Assembly (NCBI GenBank): GCA_013044195.1
Contig: JABEUV010000143.1
Span: 1-38,360, forward strand
Direction of reading: 5' to 3'
Origin: Elusimicrobiota bacterium
Lineage (GTDB): Bacteria > Elusimicrobiota > Elusimicrobia > UBA1565 > UBA9628
Length of the DNA stretch: 38,360 nt
Part shown: positions 27,365 to 35,678 of the stretch, piece by piece
How positions within the stretch are numbered: position 1 is the first letter of the stretch
Layout of the letters: each line of letters starts with the position of its first letter
The notes under the pieces: model-generated
What the model saw: only the letters and a program-made list of their open reading frames with translations
Told to the model about the DNA's origin: nothing
The model's database searches: none
Position numbers and translations under genes: made by a program

Positions 27365-28020
27365 TTTAAGGTATCCATCAGTTTCGCTACTATTTCCCGA
27401 GACTTCGTCATGGTAGAAGGCCACTGCTCGTCAAGGAGCTTCATTGCTTTTGATGAAGCTATCGGCTTTCCAGTTGCTTTGTCGGCTGTCTCAAAATGGT
27501 CGTTAAGACCGACGAAAATACCTGGACGATATAGAACCGAACCTTCGATTCTAATTGATAGTAGGCCTGGAGTCGCGTCCGAATGAGCTTCTTGGACAAC
27601 GACCGTGTGTGTTTTGGGCTCTTTCAGAATCCCTTTCCATGCATAGTCCTTAGGTACGAGGGAATGTCCAATTTTATCCAGCATTGCATCGTCTTCGACA
27701 GTGAAGTGCGTCGCGGTATTGATTCCGAATGCGGAAATCGCATCATGTGTTAAGAGGCATGTGCTTCTAGCAAGGTCAATCAGAGCCTCTTCACGGCTTT
27801 CATCCGAAGTGCCTATGGTAAAGCGATTCTGGGTAACCTGGATTTCTGCCCATCCCATTGAGAACTGGGTAACTTGGTCATGGACGATTTTAATTTCTGC
27901 GGCGTTGGCGGTTCCTGAACCAACGAGCTTATTCATTTCAAACCACCACGGTTGATACACCGCAGGATTAAAAGCGCCCACGAGGACCAGAGCAGTCTGT
28001 TTTTTCTTGATCTCTCTCAT
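27361..28020 (-). CDS. Unknown cassette protein (gene A)
   Basis: 219 residues, first gene of the three-gene cassette. It starts with a buried strand and loop, LVLVGAFNPAVYQPWWFEM, followed by VTQFSMGWAEIQVTQNRFTIGT, LLTHDAISAFGINTATHF and GLLSIRIEGSVLYRPGIFVGLNDHFE. The FNP.VYQP.WF opening and the GIN..THF block look like conserved motifs of an uncharacterised family; no catalytic signature is evident and there is no signal peptide. Low GC and tight overlap with gene B indicate a transferred operon. No TAnnnT hexamer lies 6 nt before its ATG, unlike resident genes. Confidence 0.75.
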   Translation of the reverse strand: MREIKKKQTALVLVGAFNPAVYQPWWFEMNKLVGSGTANAAEIKIVHDQVTQFSMGWAEIQVTQNRFTIGTSDESREEALIDLARSTCLLTHDAISAFGINTATHFTVEDDAMLDKIGHSLVPKDYAWKGILKEPKTHTVVVQEAHSDATPGLLSIRIEGSVLYRPGIFVGLNDHFETADKATGKPIASSKAMKLLDEQWPSTMTKSREIVAKLMDTLK

Positions 28021-28255
28021 TTCAATTATTAGCGATAGGGGGGTGGTTTAAACGACACATCATGATTAGCATATCAAAAGCTAGTAAGTTCAGTGTCACG
28101 CCGTCCTCAGATACGCGTGTCTATCGAAGTATAGTCGTAATCTGCGGTTATTCAAGACCGACTAACTATTCGTCGCAACAATGCGGGGTGCGGTTTCTCT
28201 ACCCAAATGCGTAAGAGAGCCCCACGGGGCCGTGCGACAAATGACGAAAATAAAA
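28021..28255. other. Intergenic region, 5' flank of the low-GC cassette
   Basis: 235 bp, AT-richer than the neighbourhood, holding the cassette promoter region and the 3' end of the M3 peptidase transcript. A GCCC/GGGC hairpin (28219-28230) lies after the peptidase stop on the minus strand, followed by a short pyrimidine run; it could be a weak terminator. I found no tRNA, repeats flanking the island or small gene here. Confidence 0.4.
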
Positions 28256-30289
28256 TTAGTGCTTAGCTTTCAGCCCGATGCTTACCAGGAACGCGTCCTC
28301 GTTGGGCGCGCGGCCGAGGAAGGCCTTGAGGGAGACCATCTCGTCGCGCGAGGAGCCTCTCTCCAGAATCTCGGTGCGGTAGCGGCGGCCGATCTCGGGA
28401 TTGAGCAGGCCCTTGGCCTTGAACACGCTGTACATGTCCTGCGCGTAGACCTTCGACCACAGGTAGCCGTAATAGCCGGCGTCGTAGCCGCCCATCAGGT
28501 GGCCGAAGCTGGCCTCTGGGTGGGTGCCGGGAGTCATGGGAATCAGGCTGACCGCGGCCATCACGCGGGCGTACTCCTTGGTGGTGTCCGACGGCGGGTG
28601 CGCGGAGTGGTAGTCCATGTCGACGATGCCGAACAGGAGCTGGCGCAGGTTCACCAGGCTGACGTCCGCGTTCTTGGCCGCCAGCATCTTGTCGAGCAAG
28701 TCCTTGGGCAGTTTCTTGGAATGATCCTTGTAGTAGCCCGACAGCGACTGCAGGACTTCCGGATCCCAGACCCAATTTTCCAGCATCTGGGAGGGCGCTT
28801 CGACGAAGTCGCGCGCCACGTTGGAGCCGGAGAAGCGGCCGTACTTGGTCTTGCTCAGCGTCTGGTGCATGATGTGGCCGAACTCGTGAAAGATCGTCTC
28901 CACTTCCTCGTGGTCGAGCAAGGACGGACGATCGGCCGAGGGCTTGTCCAGGTTGGCGACGATGGCCGACACCGGCTTGCGGATGGTCCCGTCGGCCAGG
29001 ACGCGCTCGGTGATCAGGTTGAAGGCGGCCGCGTGAGAATATTTTCCCTCGCGCGGGAACAGGTCCATGTAGAAGTAGCCGATCGGCGCGCCGCCGGAGG
29101 CGTCGGTGATCTCATAAAGCTTCACGTCGGGATACCACGTTGCGCCGTCGGGGATTTCGCGGAAATGCAGGCCCAGCATCTTCTGGTAGACGCCCAGCAT
29201 CTGCGCGACGACCAGGTCGGCGGGGAAATACTCCCGCACGCGCTCGGAGTCGACCTGGTACTTGGTCTTGTGCAGGATGTTGTCGTAGTAGCGCCAATCC
29301 CAGGCGTGGATCACGCCGTCGGAGGCGCGCCCTTCCAGCGCGCGCTTGAAGGCCTGCAGAACTTCCAACTCCTCATGGCCCGGGGGCGTCAGCTTGCCGC
29401 GCAGGCGGGCCAGAAACGCGTTGACGGTTTCCGGGGTTTTCGCCATGTTCGGCTCGATGGCGAAGGCCGCGTGCGACGGATAGCCCAAAAGCTTGGCGGC
29501 CTTCAGACGCAGGGCCAGCGCCTCCTTGAAAACGGGCAGGTTCGCCGCGGCCGCGCGGTCGTCAAAGCGCTCCTCCAGCCGCCGCCGCGCCGCGGGATCG
29601 GTGGCGTTCTCCATGAACGGGAAGTAGGTGGGGTAGTCGACGCCCACCTTGTAGAGCCCGCCCACGCGCGGCAGCTTCGCCGTAAAATTGTCGGGCAGAC
29701 CGGCCAGTTCGGCGCTGGAGAAGAGCACGAAGGACTGATCCTCGTCGATGTTCTTGCCGAAGTCGGCCTCCAGCTTGGCGATGCGCTTGCGCAGGTCGCG
29801 GACCTGGTCGCGGGTCTTGGCCGGCAGTTCCAGGCCCGAGCGCTTGAAGTCGAGCAAGGTCTTGTCCAGCAGGCGCGCGTCCTCGCCCGTCAATGGCTCC
29901 TTTTTGGCCGCGTACGCGGTCACGGCCTTGTAGAGGTCCTCGCGGCTGTAGACGTCCACGTCGAATTGGGAAAGCAGGACGTCGCAGGCGTTGCCCGCGT
30001 CGCGCACGGCGGAGGACACGGCCACCTGTTCCAGGAAAACGTCGGAGGCGGCCTCGTCGGACAAATCAAACAGGGCGCGGTCGATGGCCGCCACGGAGTT
30101 GTCGAACGTGCGCGACGCGTCCGGAATGGCGACGATTTTCTTAAGCGCCGCCTCCGCCGCGGACTTCGCCGCCGCGCAGTGCGCGGTCAACTGCGGCGGT
30201 GTGCGGTTGAAGTTCAGCGCGGCGTCGGGCGAGAACGAAGCGGCCTGCGCCAGAGCGGAAAGCAGTAAAACAGCGGTCATGGAAATCAT
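28256..30289 (-). CDS. Exported M3-family oligopeptidase
   Basis: 677 residues. The zinc motif HEFGH is at 468-472 in IFHEFGHIMHQTLS, and DFVEAPSQMLENW about 28 residues later supplies the third ligand Glu, as in thimet oligopeptidase and oligopeptidase A. The N-terminus (MISMTAVLLLSALAQAAS) is a signal peptide, so unlike most M3 enzymes it probably acts in the periplasm or outside, cleaving short peptides. A C-terminal GHLMGGYDAGYYGYLWSKVYAQDM block is characteristic. TAGTAT lies 6 nt before the ATG at 30289, supporting that start and a leaderless message. A second ATG three codons downstream is possible. Confidence 0.9.
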   Translation of the reverse strand: MISMTAVLLLSALAQAASFSPDAALNFNRTPPQLTAHCAAAKSAAEAALKKIVAIPDASRTFDNSVAAIDRALFDLSDEAASDVFLEQVAVSSAVRDAGNACDVLLSQFDVDVYSREDLYKAVTAYAAKKEPLTGEDARLLDKTLLDFKRSGLELPAKTRDQVRDLRKRIAKLEADFGKNIDEDQSFVLFSSAELAGLPDNFTAKLPRVGGLYKVGVDYPTYFPFMENATDPAARRRLEERFDDRAAAANLPVFKEALALRLKAAKLLGYPSHAAFAIEPNMAKTPETVNAFLARLRGKLTPPGHEELEVLQAFKRALEGRASDGVIHAWDWRYYDNILHKTKYQVDSERVREYFPADLVVAQMLGVYQKMLGLHFREIPDGATWYPDVKLYEITDASGGAPIGYFYMDLFPREGKYSHAAAFNLITERVLADGTIRKPVSAIVANLDKPSADRPSLLDHEEVETIFHEFGHIMHQTLSKTKYGRFSGSNVARDFVEAPSQMLENWVWDPEVLQSLSGYYKDHSKKLPKDLLDKMLAAKNADVSLVNLRQLLFGIVDMDYHSAHPPSDTTKEYARVMAAVSLIPMTPGTHPEASFGHLMGGYDAGYYGYLWSKVYAQDMYSVFKAKGLLNPEIGRRYRTEILERGSSRDEMVSLKAFLGRAPNEDAFLVSIGLKAKH

Positions 30290-30321
30290 GACCGAATACT
30301 AGCAAAGACCCGCGCGCGCGG

Positions 30322-31143
30322 TTATTGAGAGACGGTGAGGGTGGCGCCGTTCAGCGTCACGACCACGACGTTGCCGCCCAGGTTGACGCTGGCCGGAACG
30401 CCGGGCTTCAGCGCGGACTGGGCCAGCGGCCAGGCCTTGGTCGACGTGCCGTCTTCGTGCACGAACAGCAGGCTGCGCGTGCCGGCAAAGCCGCCGCCGG
30501 CGCGCGCGTCGCGGCCGTAGAACAGCCAGTACTCGACTCCGTTGGTCGAGAAGACCGCGGCGCGCGCGCGGACGTCGTCGAGAAGCTGTCCGGTGTTCAT
30601 CGAGTAGGTCTGTCCCGGCGAGTTGCCGTCCGGCGTCATCTGGAACGTGCTGCCCCGCACCGGGTTGAAGATGTCGATGGAGACGCTCATGGTGTAGGTC
30701 GACTGGGAGTCCACGCGGGCGTCCACCCCGTTATTGATCAGATCGCGCGGGTTGCCGATCGGCGAGAGGATGGTGCCGCGCGCGTCGGTGAACGTGAAGT
30801 AGAAGCTCTTGAAGCCGGCGTCGGTGGCCAGGCCCATGTCCTTGTTGCCCGCGCCGAACTGGCCGGTCAGCACGTGCAGGTTGCGGTCCAGCAAGGACGG
30901 CAGGTTTACGCTCGTCAGCACGCTGTTCGTTTGGAAAGGGGAGACCGCGCGCGGCTGGAGGGCGGGCTGAAGCACGTTCTGCGCGTCGCGCAGATCCGCG
31001 GCGGCGCGGACCTGATCCTGGAGAACCGGCTGGAAGCGCAGCAGGTTCGCTTCCCCGGCGGCGCTCAGCGCCTCGGAGGACTGCGCGGCGGCGGCGGCGG
31101 CGAGCAACGGCGTCAGGGCGAGCGCGAAAATTGTTTTTGTCAT
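30322..31143 (-). CDS. Exported protein of unknown function
   Basis: 273 residues from the ATG at 31143, where a signal peptide begins (MTKTIFALALTPLLAAAAAA). TATAAT lies 9 nt upstream. The mature protein has a helical first part (ANLLRFQPVLQDQVRAAADLRDAQNVLQ) and then a beta-rich region (GFKSFYFTFTDARG, YTMSVSIDIFNPVRGSTFQM, VEYWLFYGRDARAGGG) ending in a Val/Leu strand, VVVVTLNGATLTVSQ. No family recognised. It is 32 bp upstream of the M3 peptidase on the same strand, but both have their own candidate -10 elements. Confidence 0.7.
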   Translation of the reverse strand: MTKTIFALALTPLLAAAAAAQSSEALSAAGEANLLRFQPVLQDQVRAAADLRDAQNVLQPALQPRAVSPFQTNSVLTSVNLPSLLDRNLHVLTGQFGAGNKDMGLATDAGFKSFYFTFTDARGTILSPIGNPRDLINNGVDARVDSQSTYTMSVSIDIFNPVRGSTFQMTPDGNSPGQTYSMNTGQLLDDVRARAAVFSTNGVEYWLFYGRDARAGGGFAGTRSLLFVHEDGTSTKAWPLAQSALKPGVPASVNLGGNVVVVTLNGATLTVSQ

Positions 31144-31211
31144 GATGTCGCTATTATAAGATTGGCTCGTCGGCCGAAGCAAGGAAAATGACGGCCGCGG
31201 ACGCGGTTATT

Positions 31212-31661
31212 TTAGGGGGTCTGCGTACCGGTGGAAACCGGCGCGTCGCCGCCGACGGAGGGCTGGAGTAGGCGCGGCGTCGTGCCGGGCAGGTCCACGG
31301 TCTTGGGCTTGCCGCCGTCGATCGCGCGGCGCTGGGCGGCGAGTTCTGAGGACATTTCTCGCGTGCGATCGAGCCCTTCCTGGTAAGTGAGCGGGGCCGG
31401 TTCGTCTTCGGAGCCTAGATGCGTGACCGGCGCGAAGCGCTTGATGCCCAGATTGGCCGCCTGCTGTTGAAGGTAGGCGGCCTGCATCTCGTTGGTGTAG
31501 CCGGTGGTCGACTTCGAAAGCGGCAGAGTGATCATCGTGCTGGACGGGTCCGGGGCCGCGAGATTCTTCGGCGGCGAAGCCGCCGGCTCTTCCGGCGGGG
31601 CGCGGCGGCAGCCGACGAAGAGCGCCGCCGTCAGCGCGGCGAGGAGCGCTCTATTTCGCAC
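31212..31661 (-). CDS. Putative lipoprotein
   Basis: 149 residues. A short basic start and hydrophobic core lead to LFVGC, a probable lipobox with Cys18 as the lipidated residue. The mature chain is Pro/Ala-rich and then helical (NEMQAAYLQQQAANLGIKRF, LDRTREMSSELAAQRRAI), with a disordered Pro/Thr tail. No family recognised. It overlaps the 3' end of coaD by 11 nt, so it is translated from the coaD message. The lipidating enzyme Lgt is encoded in this window at 24772-25614. Confidence 0.7.
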   Translation of the reverse strand: MRNRALLAALTAALFVGCRRAPPEEPAASPPKNLAAPDPSSTMITLPLSKSTTGYTNEMQAAYLQQQAANLGIKRFAPVTHLGSEDEPAPLTYQEGLDRTREMSSELAAQRRAIDGGKPKTVDLPGTTPRLLQPSVGGDAPVSTGTQTP

Positions 31662-32136
31662 GGAACTTAAGCTTGAGGCGGCGCGCGACGAAGGGCGTTA
31701 CGAACTGGTCCGTCGCCGCGCCCAGGCGCGCGACCTCCCGGACCATCGACGAGGCCAGGTAGGTGTGCTGGTCGTCGGGCATCAGGAAGACGGTCTCGAC
31801 CTCTTTGTTCAGGCGCCGGTTGAAGGACGCCAGCTGGAACTCGTAGTCCATGTCGGACACCACGCGCAGGCCGCGAATGAGCACGCGCGCCTTCTTGCGC
31901 TTGACGTAGTCGACGAGCAGGCCCGAGAAGGTGTCCACGTCGACGTTCGGCAGGCCGCGGATGGCCTCCTCGACCATCTCAATGCGCTCCGACACCGAGA
32001 ACACGTGCTTCTTCGACGCGTTGTTCGACACGCCCACGATCACGTGATCGAAGATGCGCGAGGCGCGCTGAATGATGTCCAGGTGACCGCGCGTCAGCGG
32101 GTCGAAGCTTCCGGGGTAAACCGCGATTCGTCTCAT
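31651..32136 (-). CDS. coaD: Phosphopantetheine adenylyltransferase
   Basis: 161 residues, standard length. CoaD transfers AMP from ATP to 4'-phosphopantetheine, the penultimate step of coenzyme A synthesis. The nucleotidyltransferase motif YPGSFDPLTRGHLDII (with the second His of T/HxGH) and the C-terminal TYLASSMVREVARLG (ISSxxVRE motif) are present, as is RGLRVVSDMDYEFQLA for pantetheine binding. The promoter is excellent, TTGACA-17-TAAACT, with the -10 exactly 6 nt before ATG, indicating a leaderless message. A putative lipoprotein gene overlaps its end. Confidence 0.96.
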   Translation of the reverse strand: MRRIAVYPGSFDPLTRGHLDIIQRASRIFDHVIVGVSNNASKKHVFSVSERIEMVEEAIRGLPNVDVDTFSGLLVDYVKRKKARVLIRGLRVVSDMDYEFQLASFNRRLNKEVETVFLMPDDQHTYLASSMVREVARLGAATDQFVTPFVARRLKLKFRAK

Positions 32137-32142
32137 CGCCGC

Positions 32143-32171
32143 AGTTTAACAGGAGCGACCGACGTTGTCAA
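32143..32171 (-). promoter_or_regulatory. Leaderless coaD promoter
   Basis: On the minus strand a perfect TTGACA (32166-32171), 17-bp spacer, TAAACT (32143-32148), then 6 nt to the ATG at 32136. Standard -10 to start-site distance places transcription initiation at the A of ATG. Confidence 0.75.
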
Positions 32172-32195
32172 CGCGCGCGCGGGGCAAACAATCCG

Positions 32196-32224
32196 TTACA
32201 AAAAAAAGGTTATCCGGATATTAT
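32196..32224 (+). promoter_or_regulatory. Candidate promoter of the IPT/PorV operon
   Basis: TTACAA (32196-32201), 17-bp spacer including an A-tract, and TATTAT (32219-32224, five of six matches). The first ATG of the operon is 34 bp further at 32258, leaving room for a short leader with a GGAG site. A second hexamer, TATGCT, lies 8 nt before the ATG and could serve a leaderless start instead. Confidence 0.45.
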
Positions 32225-32257
32225 CGGCGGCGACGGTAACGATTATGCTTGCGGAGC

Positions 32258-32957
32258 ATGAAGCTCCCTCGAGCGCTGAGCGTCTTGGTTGCGGCGGCCG
32301 CGGCAGTATTATTTCCCGACGCCGTCTGCGCGCACTGTCCCATTTCCTACGCGATCACCGGTCCGGGAGGTCTTTACTGGCAACTGAACCTCGACGGCGA
32401 CCTCTATGACGGCATGCTGCCGGGCGGCACGCCGAGTCAGCTGGGTCCGCTCACGTCGTGGTCGGACACGCGACGCCTGGGCGTGACGTCCGGCGTGGTT
32501 CCCATATCCCTTCTCTTCACGGATGGTACCCACTTCGCCGTTTGTCCGCCGGTGATGTTGAATCTGTCCGGCCCGCCCCGCTGCAGCGAAGACTACGACG
32601 CTCCGGGAGAGGTCGACCACCCCTTGTGCATCCCCTATTTTACGGTGGTGCAGACGGCTCCCGGTGCCGCAGGCGTATGTGCCGCCGCCTTCCACGCCCC
32701 CGACCCTGACCGCGATCTCCCCAAGCTCCGCCGCGGCCGCCGGCGCGGCCATCGCCCTGAGCGTCTCCGGTTCGGGATTTGTCGCGGGGGCGGTCGTCCA
32801 GTGGAACGGTTCGCCGCTCTCCACATTTTTTCTTAACGGCGGAGCGATCGTCGCGCTGGTGCCGAGCGCGCTGCTGGCTTCGTCCGGAACGGCCGGCGTG
32901 ACGGTCGCCATTCCCGGAAGCGTGTCGATGCCGCTGACTTTCACGGTCTCCCCATGA
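32258..32957 (+). pseudogene. Frameshifted IPT-domain surface protein
   Basis: Two reading frames together encode one protein like the next gene. Frame one (from ATG 32258) has a signal peptide, then HCPISYAITGPGGLYWQ and a domain ending FTVVQTAPG near 32663. The homologous continuation (PPTLTAISPSSAAAAGAAI, an IPT/TIG Ig-like domain with VQWNGSPLSTFF) is in the next frame to 32957. A one-base gain or two-base loss near 32655-32670 explains this. Left in frame one, the protein ends at 32836 with an Arg-rich nonsense tail. The stop at 32955 overlaps the next ATG as ATGA, so the second frame looks recently functional: recent mutation, sequencing error or programmed shift are all possible. Confidence 0.75.
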
Positions 32958-34306
32958 GAAGGGGCGCGAAAATCAGCGCCGCTGCGGGCCTGCTGGCGTT
33001 CGCCGCGCTGGTGCCGCGCTTGGCCTGGGCGCATTGCCGCCTGCAGTATCAAGTGATCGGACCCGGCGGTCTGTTTTACCAAGTCGCCCTCGGCTCGATT
33101 CAAAATTTGGGGGTCCTGCCCGGCGGGACCACCGGCCAATTGGGGGCCGAGGTCTCGTGGACCGACATCCGCCAGCTGGATTTAACCGGCACGATACAAG
33201 TCAGCCTCACGGCCACGGACTTAACCGGCGCCGTCACGTGTCCCGCGGTCAGCCTGAACCTGGACGGTCCGCCCTCGTGCGGCGACGACTTCTCGCCCGA
33301 GGTTTTTCCCGTCTGCACCCCCAGCTTCACCGTCACGCAGACGGCGCCCCACGCCTTCAATTGCAGTTCGGCCTGCGTGAGCTACCCGCAGCCTCACGCC
33401 TGGCTTGCGAATTATTATTTGGGCAACGCTCCGGGGCCGCCGGTCGCCTCACTCTCGCCGCAATCCGCGATCGCGGGTGCGCCGTCCGTGGCCGTCGGCA
33501 TCCGCGGGTCGGGATTTATCGGCGCGTCGCAGGTCCAATGGAACGGATCGCCCCAAACGACGGTGCTTGTCGACGGGACCTCTCTGCTGGCCTTGATCCC
33601 GTCGCCGCTTCTCGTGTCTTCGGGCACGAATAGTATCACCGTGCTCAATCCGGGCGGTATTTCGTCCCCGCTCGTCTTTACGGCCGGTTCGCTCACCCCG
33701 GCCCCGTCAATCTCCGGCCTTCTTCCGACCTCCGCCATGGCCGGCGGCGCCGCGCTTGCGCTCACGGTCAACGGCGCCAATTTCATCAGCTCTTCGACCG
33801 TGCTGTGGAACGGGCAGCCGCGGCAGACGCTGTTCGTCAACGCGACGCAATTGAGCGCGGAGATTCTTACTGCGGATATCGCGGTGCCCGTCACCGCCGA
33901 CGTCGCGGTCCTCACTCCCGGAAACGGAACATCGACGGCGGTTGCATTCACCGTCACCGCCGCACCCTCGCCCGCTACGGGCAATTCGACGTTCTTGTTC
34001 CGCGACTCCTACGCTTTCCCTAGCCCATCCCGGCGCGGTCACCCGGTCACCATCAGGCTTCAGGCGGGCCTCGCCGATTCCGTGGACGTTCATGTCTACG
34101 ATCTTTCCGGCGTTCTCGTGAACAGGGGCAGTCCCGGCTCGCCGCAGATATTGGATGACGGCAACGGCAAGGGGCTCCAGTATACATACGACTACCTGTG
34201 GGACGTTTCCGGCGCGGGTTCCGGGGTCTACGTCTACACGATCACGGCGAAGAAGGCCGGCCAGTCGGATATTCGGAAGATGGGCAAGGTCGGGGTGCTG
34301 AAGTGA
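32954..34306 (+). CDS. Secreted IPT/TIG protein with FlgD-like C-terminal domain
   Basis: 450 residues. Signal peptide, then an N-terminal domain beginning AHCRLQYQVIGPGGLFYQ with conserved Cys pairs (VTCPAVSLNLDGPPSCGDDF), then two IPT/TIG Ig-like repeats (about 160-245 and 250-335; ASLSPQSAIAGAPSVAVGI and ISGLLPTSAMAGGAALAL, each with an xxWNG strand). Residues about 345-450 are a FlgD-like Ig domain (YAFPSPSRRGHPVTIRLQ, VDVHVYDLSGVLVNRG, LWDVSGAGSGVYVYTI), similar in kind to C-terminal sorting domains of type IX-like secretion. The stop overlaps a PorV-like gene as GTGA, which supports export by a PorV-linked route (inference). Paralogous to the frameshifted gene before it. Confidence 0.82.
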   Translation: MRRGAKISAAAGLLAFAALVPRLAWAHCRLQYQVIGPGGLFYQVALGSIQNLGVLPGGTTGQLGAEVSWTDIRQLDLTGTIQVSLTATDLTGAVTCPAVSLNLDGPPSCGDDFSPEVFPVCTPSFTVTQTAPHAFNCSSACVSYPQPHAWLANYYLGNAPGPPVASLSPQSAIAGAPSVAVGIRGSGFIGASQVQWNGSPQTTVLVDGTSLLALIPSPLLVSSGTNSITVLNPGGISSPLVFTAGSLTPAPSISGLLPTSAMAGGAALALTVNGANFISSSTVLWNGQPRQTLFVNATQLSAEILTADIAVPVTADVAVLTPGNGTSTAVAFTVTAAPSPATGNSTFLFRDSYAFPSPSRRGHPVTIRLQAGLADSVDVHVYDLSGVLVNRGSPGSPQILDDGNGKGLQYTYDYLWDVSGAGSGVYVYTITAKKAGQSDIRKMGKVGVLK

Positions 34307-35223
34307 AGCTGCGGGCGTTGTTCGCCCTGACGTTCTTCGTGCCGCTTTCGGCGGCGGCGCAAGAAAGCGCGTCGTTCCTGAAGCTGGGCGTCGGCGCTCG
34401 CGCGATGGGCATGGGCGGCGCCTATACGGCCGTCGCCGACGACGTGAACGCCATGTATTGGAACCCGGCGGGCCTCGCCGGTTTGACGCAGCGGTCGGTC
34501 GGCGCCACCCACGCGGATTTGTTCGCCAACACGCGCTACGATTTTTTCGGCTACGCGCAGCCCACGCGGTTCGGCACGCTGGGCGCGTCCGCGGCGTACC
34601 TGAGCCAAGCGCCTCTCTCAGGGAGATCGGACACGGGGGTTCCCATGGGAAATTATGACGCCGCGGACACCGCGGTTAATTTGAGCTATGCCGCCGCGAT
34701 CTCCGCGGTCCCGGGGTTGGGACTTGGCGGGACCATGAAGTACATCAGCAGCAGCATCGCGGACGCCTCGGCACAGGGTTATGCGTTCGACGTGGGAGTC
34801 AGATACGCGCCTCCTGCCGCGTCCGGTTTCGGCGGCGCCGCCTTCGGCTTGACGGTCCAAAACGTCGGGCCGGGCATGAGGTGCCTCAATCAAACCGCGC
34901 CGCTGCCGTTGACCGTCGCCGGTGGGGTGGCCTACCTTCTGCCGTTCGGGTTCCTCTTGGCCGCGGACTACAAGTACCGGCCTTACGATCATCCCGGCGA
35001 GGCCAGCTTCGGCGCGGAGTACCAATTGCTGACCAGCTTCGCGCTGCGCGCCGGCTACGATTCGGGTTCGGTCACGAGCAACGGAGAGAGCGGCTTTGCC
35101 GCGTTAAGCGGCTTCACCGCGGGCCTCGGAATAAAATGCCGGGGTTACAGCGTCGACTACTCCGTGGCTCCAATGGGCGAACTGGGAAGCGCCCAACGAA
35201 TCAGCCTGGCCGCCCTCTTCTGA
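34303..35223 (+). CDS. PorV/PorQ-family outer-membrane protein
   Basis: 306 residues from GTG 34303, which overlaps the previous stop; a signal peptide follows (VKLRALFALTFFVPLSAAA). The mature start SASFLKLGVGARAMGMGGAYTAVADDVNAMYWNPAGLAG is the PorV/UPF0164 signature, also shared by the FadL-like superfamily. The rest is a beta barrel (alternating strands such as FLLAADYKYRPYDHPGEASFGAEYQL and LAALF at the end). In Bacteroidota, PorV shuttles type IX cargo at the outer membrane; related proteins occur in other phyla without a full system. Neighbouring FlgD-like C-terminal domain suggests a dedicated cargo pair. Confidence 0.85.
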   Translation: MKLRALFALTFFVPLSAAAQESASFLKLGVGARAMGMGGAYTAVADDVNAMYWNPAGLAGLTQRSVGATHADLFANTRYDFFGYAQPTRFGTLGASAAYLSQAPLSGRSDTGVPMGNYDAADTAVNLSYAAAISAVPGLGLGGTMKYISSSIADASAQGYAFDVGVRYAPPAASGFGGAAFGLTVQNVGPGMRCLNQTAPLPLTVAGGVAYLLPFGFLLAADYKYRPYDHPGEASFGAEYQLLTSFALRAGYDSGSVTSNGESGFAALSGFTAGLGIKCRGYSVDYSVAPMGELGSAQRISLAALF

Positions 35224-35226
35224 AAG

Positions 35227-35578
35227 ATGAAAGAAGCCGGAGGGTTGTCGCATTATGCAACAACCCTCGGCGGACGAAACCGAGCCAATCCGCCGGCCGC
35301 CTACACGGAACACGGCGTCGTCATGGCCGCGAACGTCCTCAAGTCTGGACGCGCGACGGCGATGAGCGTGGTGGTCGTCCGAGCATTTGTCCATATGCGT
35401 CGGATGTCTTCGGCACATAGAAAAATCGCGGGTATCCTCTGCGAGCTCGAGGTCGCCGTTCAAGGGCAGTCTGGATCGGCACGACAAAGAGATCTCGGCT
35501 CTCTTTGAGATGATGGCGGCGATTATCGAAGACGCTCCAAAATCGAGTTCGAGAAAGAAGCGTATCGCCTCGGCTTGA
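35227..35578 (+). pseudogene. ORF6N-domain protein remnant (5'-truncated, frameshifted)
   Basis: Frame one reads HYATTLGGRNRANPPAAYTEHGVVMAANVLKSGRATAMSVVVVRAFVHMR, matching the end of the ORF6N DNA-binding domain (typically YAFTEHGVAMLSSVL.S.RAI..NI.I.RAFV.LR). After CELE near 35450 the match continues one frame over as FKGSLDRHDKEISALFEMMAAIIEDAP, like the usual C-terminal helix, to a stop at 35578. The N-terminal half of the domain is missing; the PorV stop lies just upstream. ORF6N proteins are phage- and mobile-element-associated, so this marks an old insertion. I see nothing else between 35579 and 35666. Confidence 0.7.
35236..35271 (+). repeat. Strong inverted repeat after the PorV gene
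   Basis: GAGGGTTGT (35240-35248) pairs perfectly with ACAACCCTC (35260-35268), extended by GCC/GGC across one bulged G. It begins 12 nt after the PorV stop. No T-run follows, so it may be a 3' stability hairpin or an atypical terminator; its right half lies in the ORF6N remnant. Confidence 0.45.
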
Positions 35579-35678
35579 TCGGGCGGTGGGCGTATGCCGC
35601 CGAAGACGTAAAAATATCGGGGAGAATTCCGGCGACGGCACCCCCTTGCGATAGGCTGGCCGAGGTTATACTGTGCGA

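Noticed and set aside
28181-30268. 695-codon open frame antisense to the M3 peptidase
   Set aside because: The opposite strand encodes a clear HEFGH peptidase; the antisense translation is Val/Gly/Arg-rich with no domain and is a by-product of GC-rich third positions.
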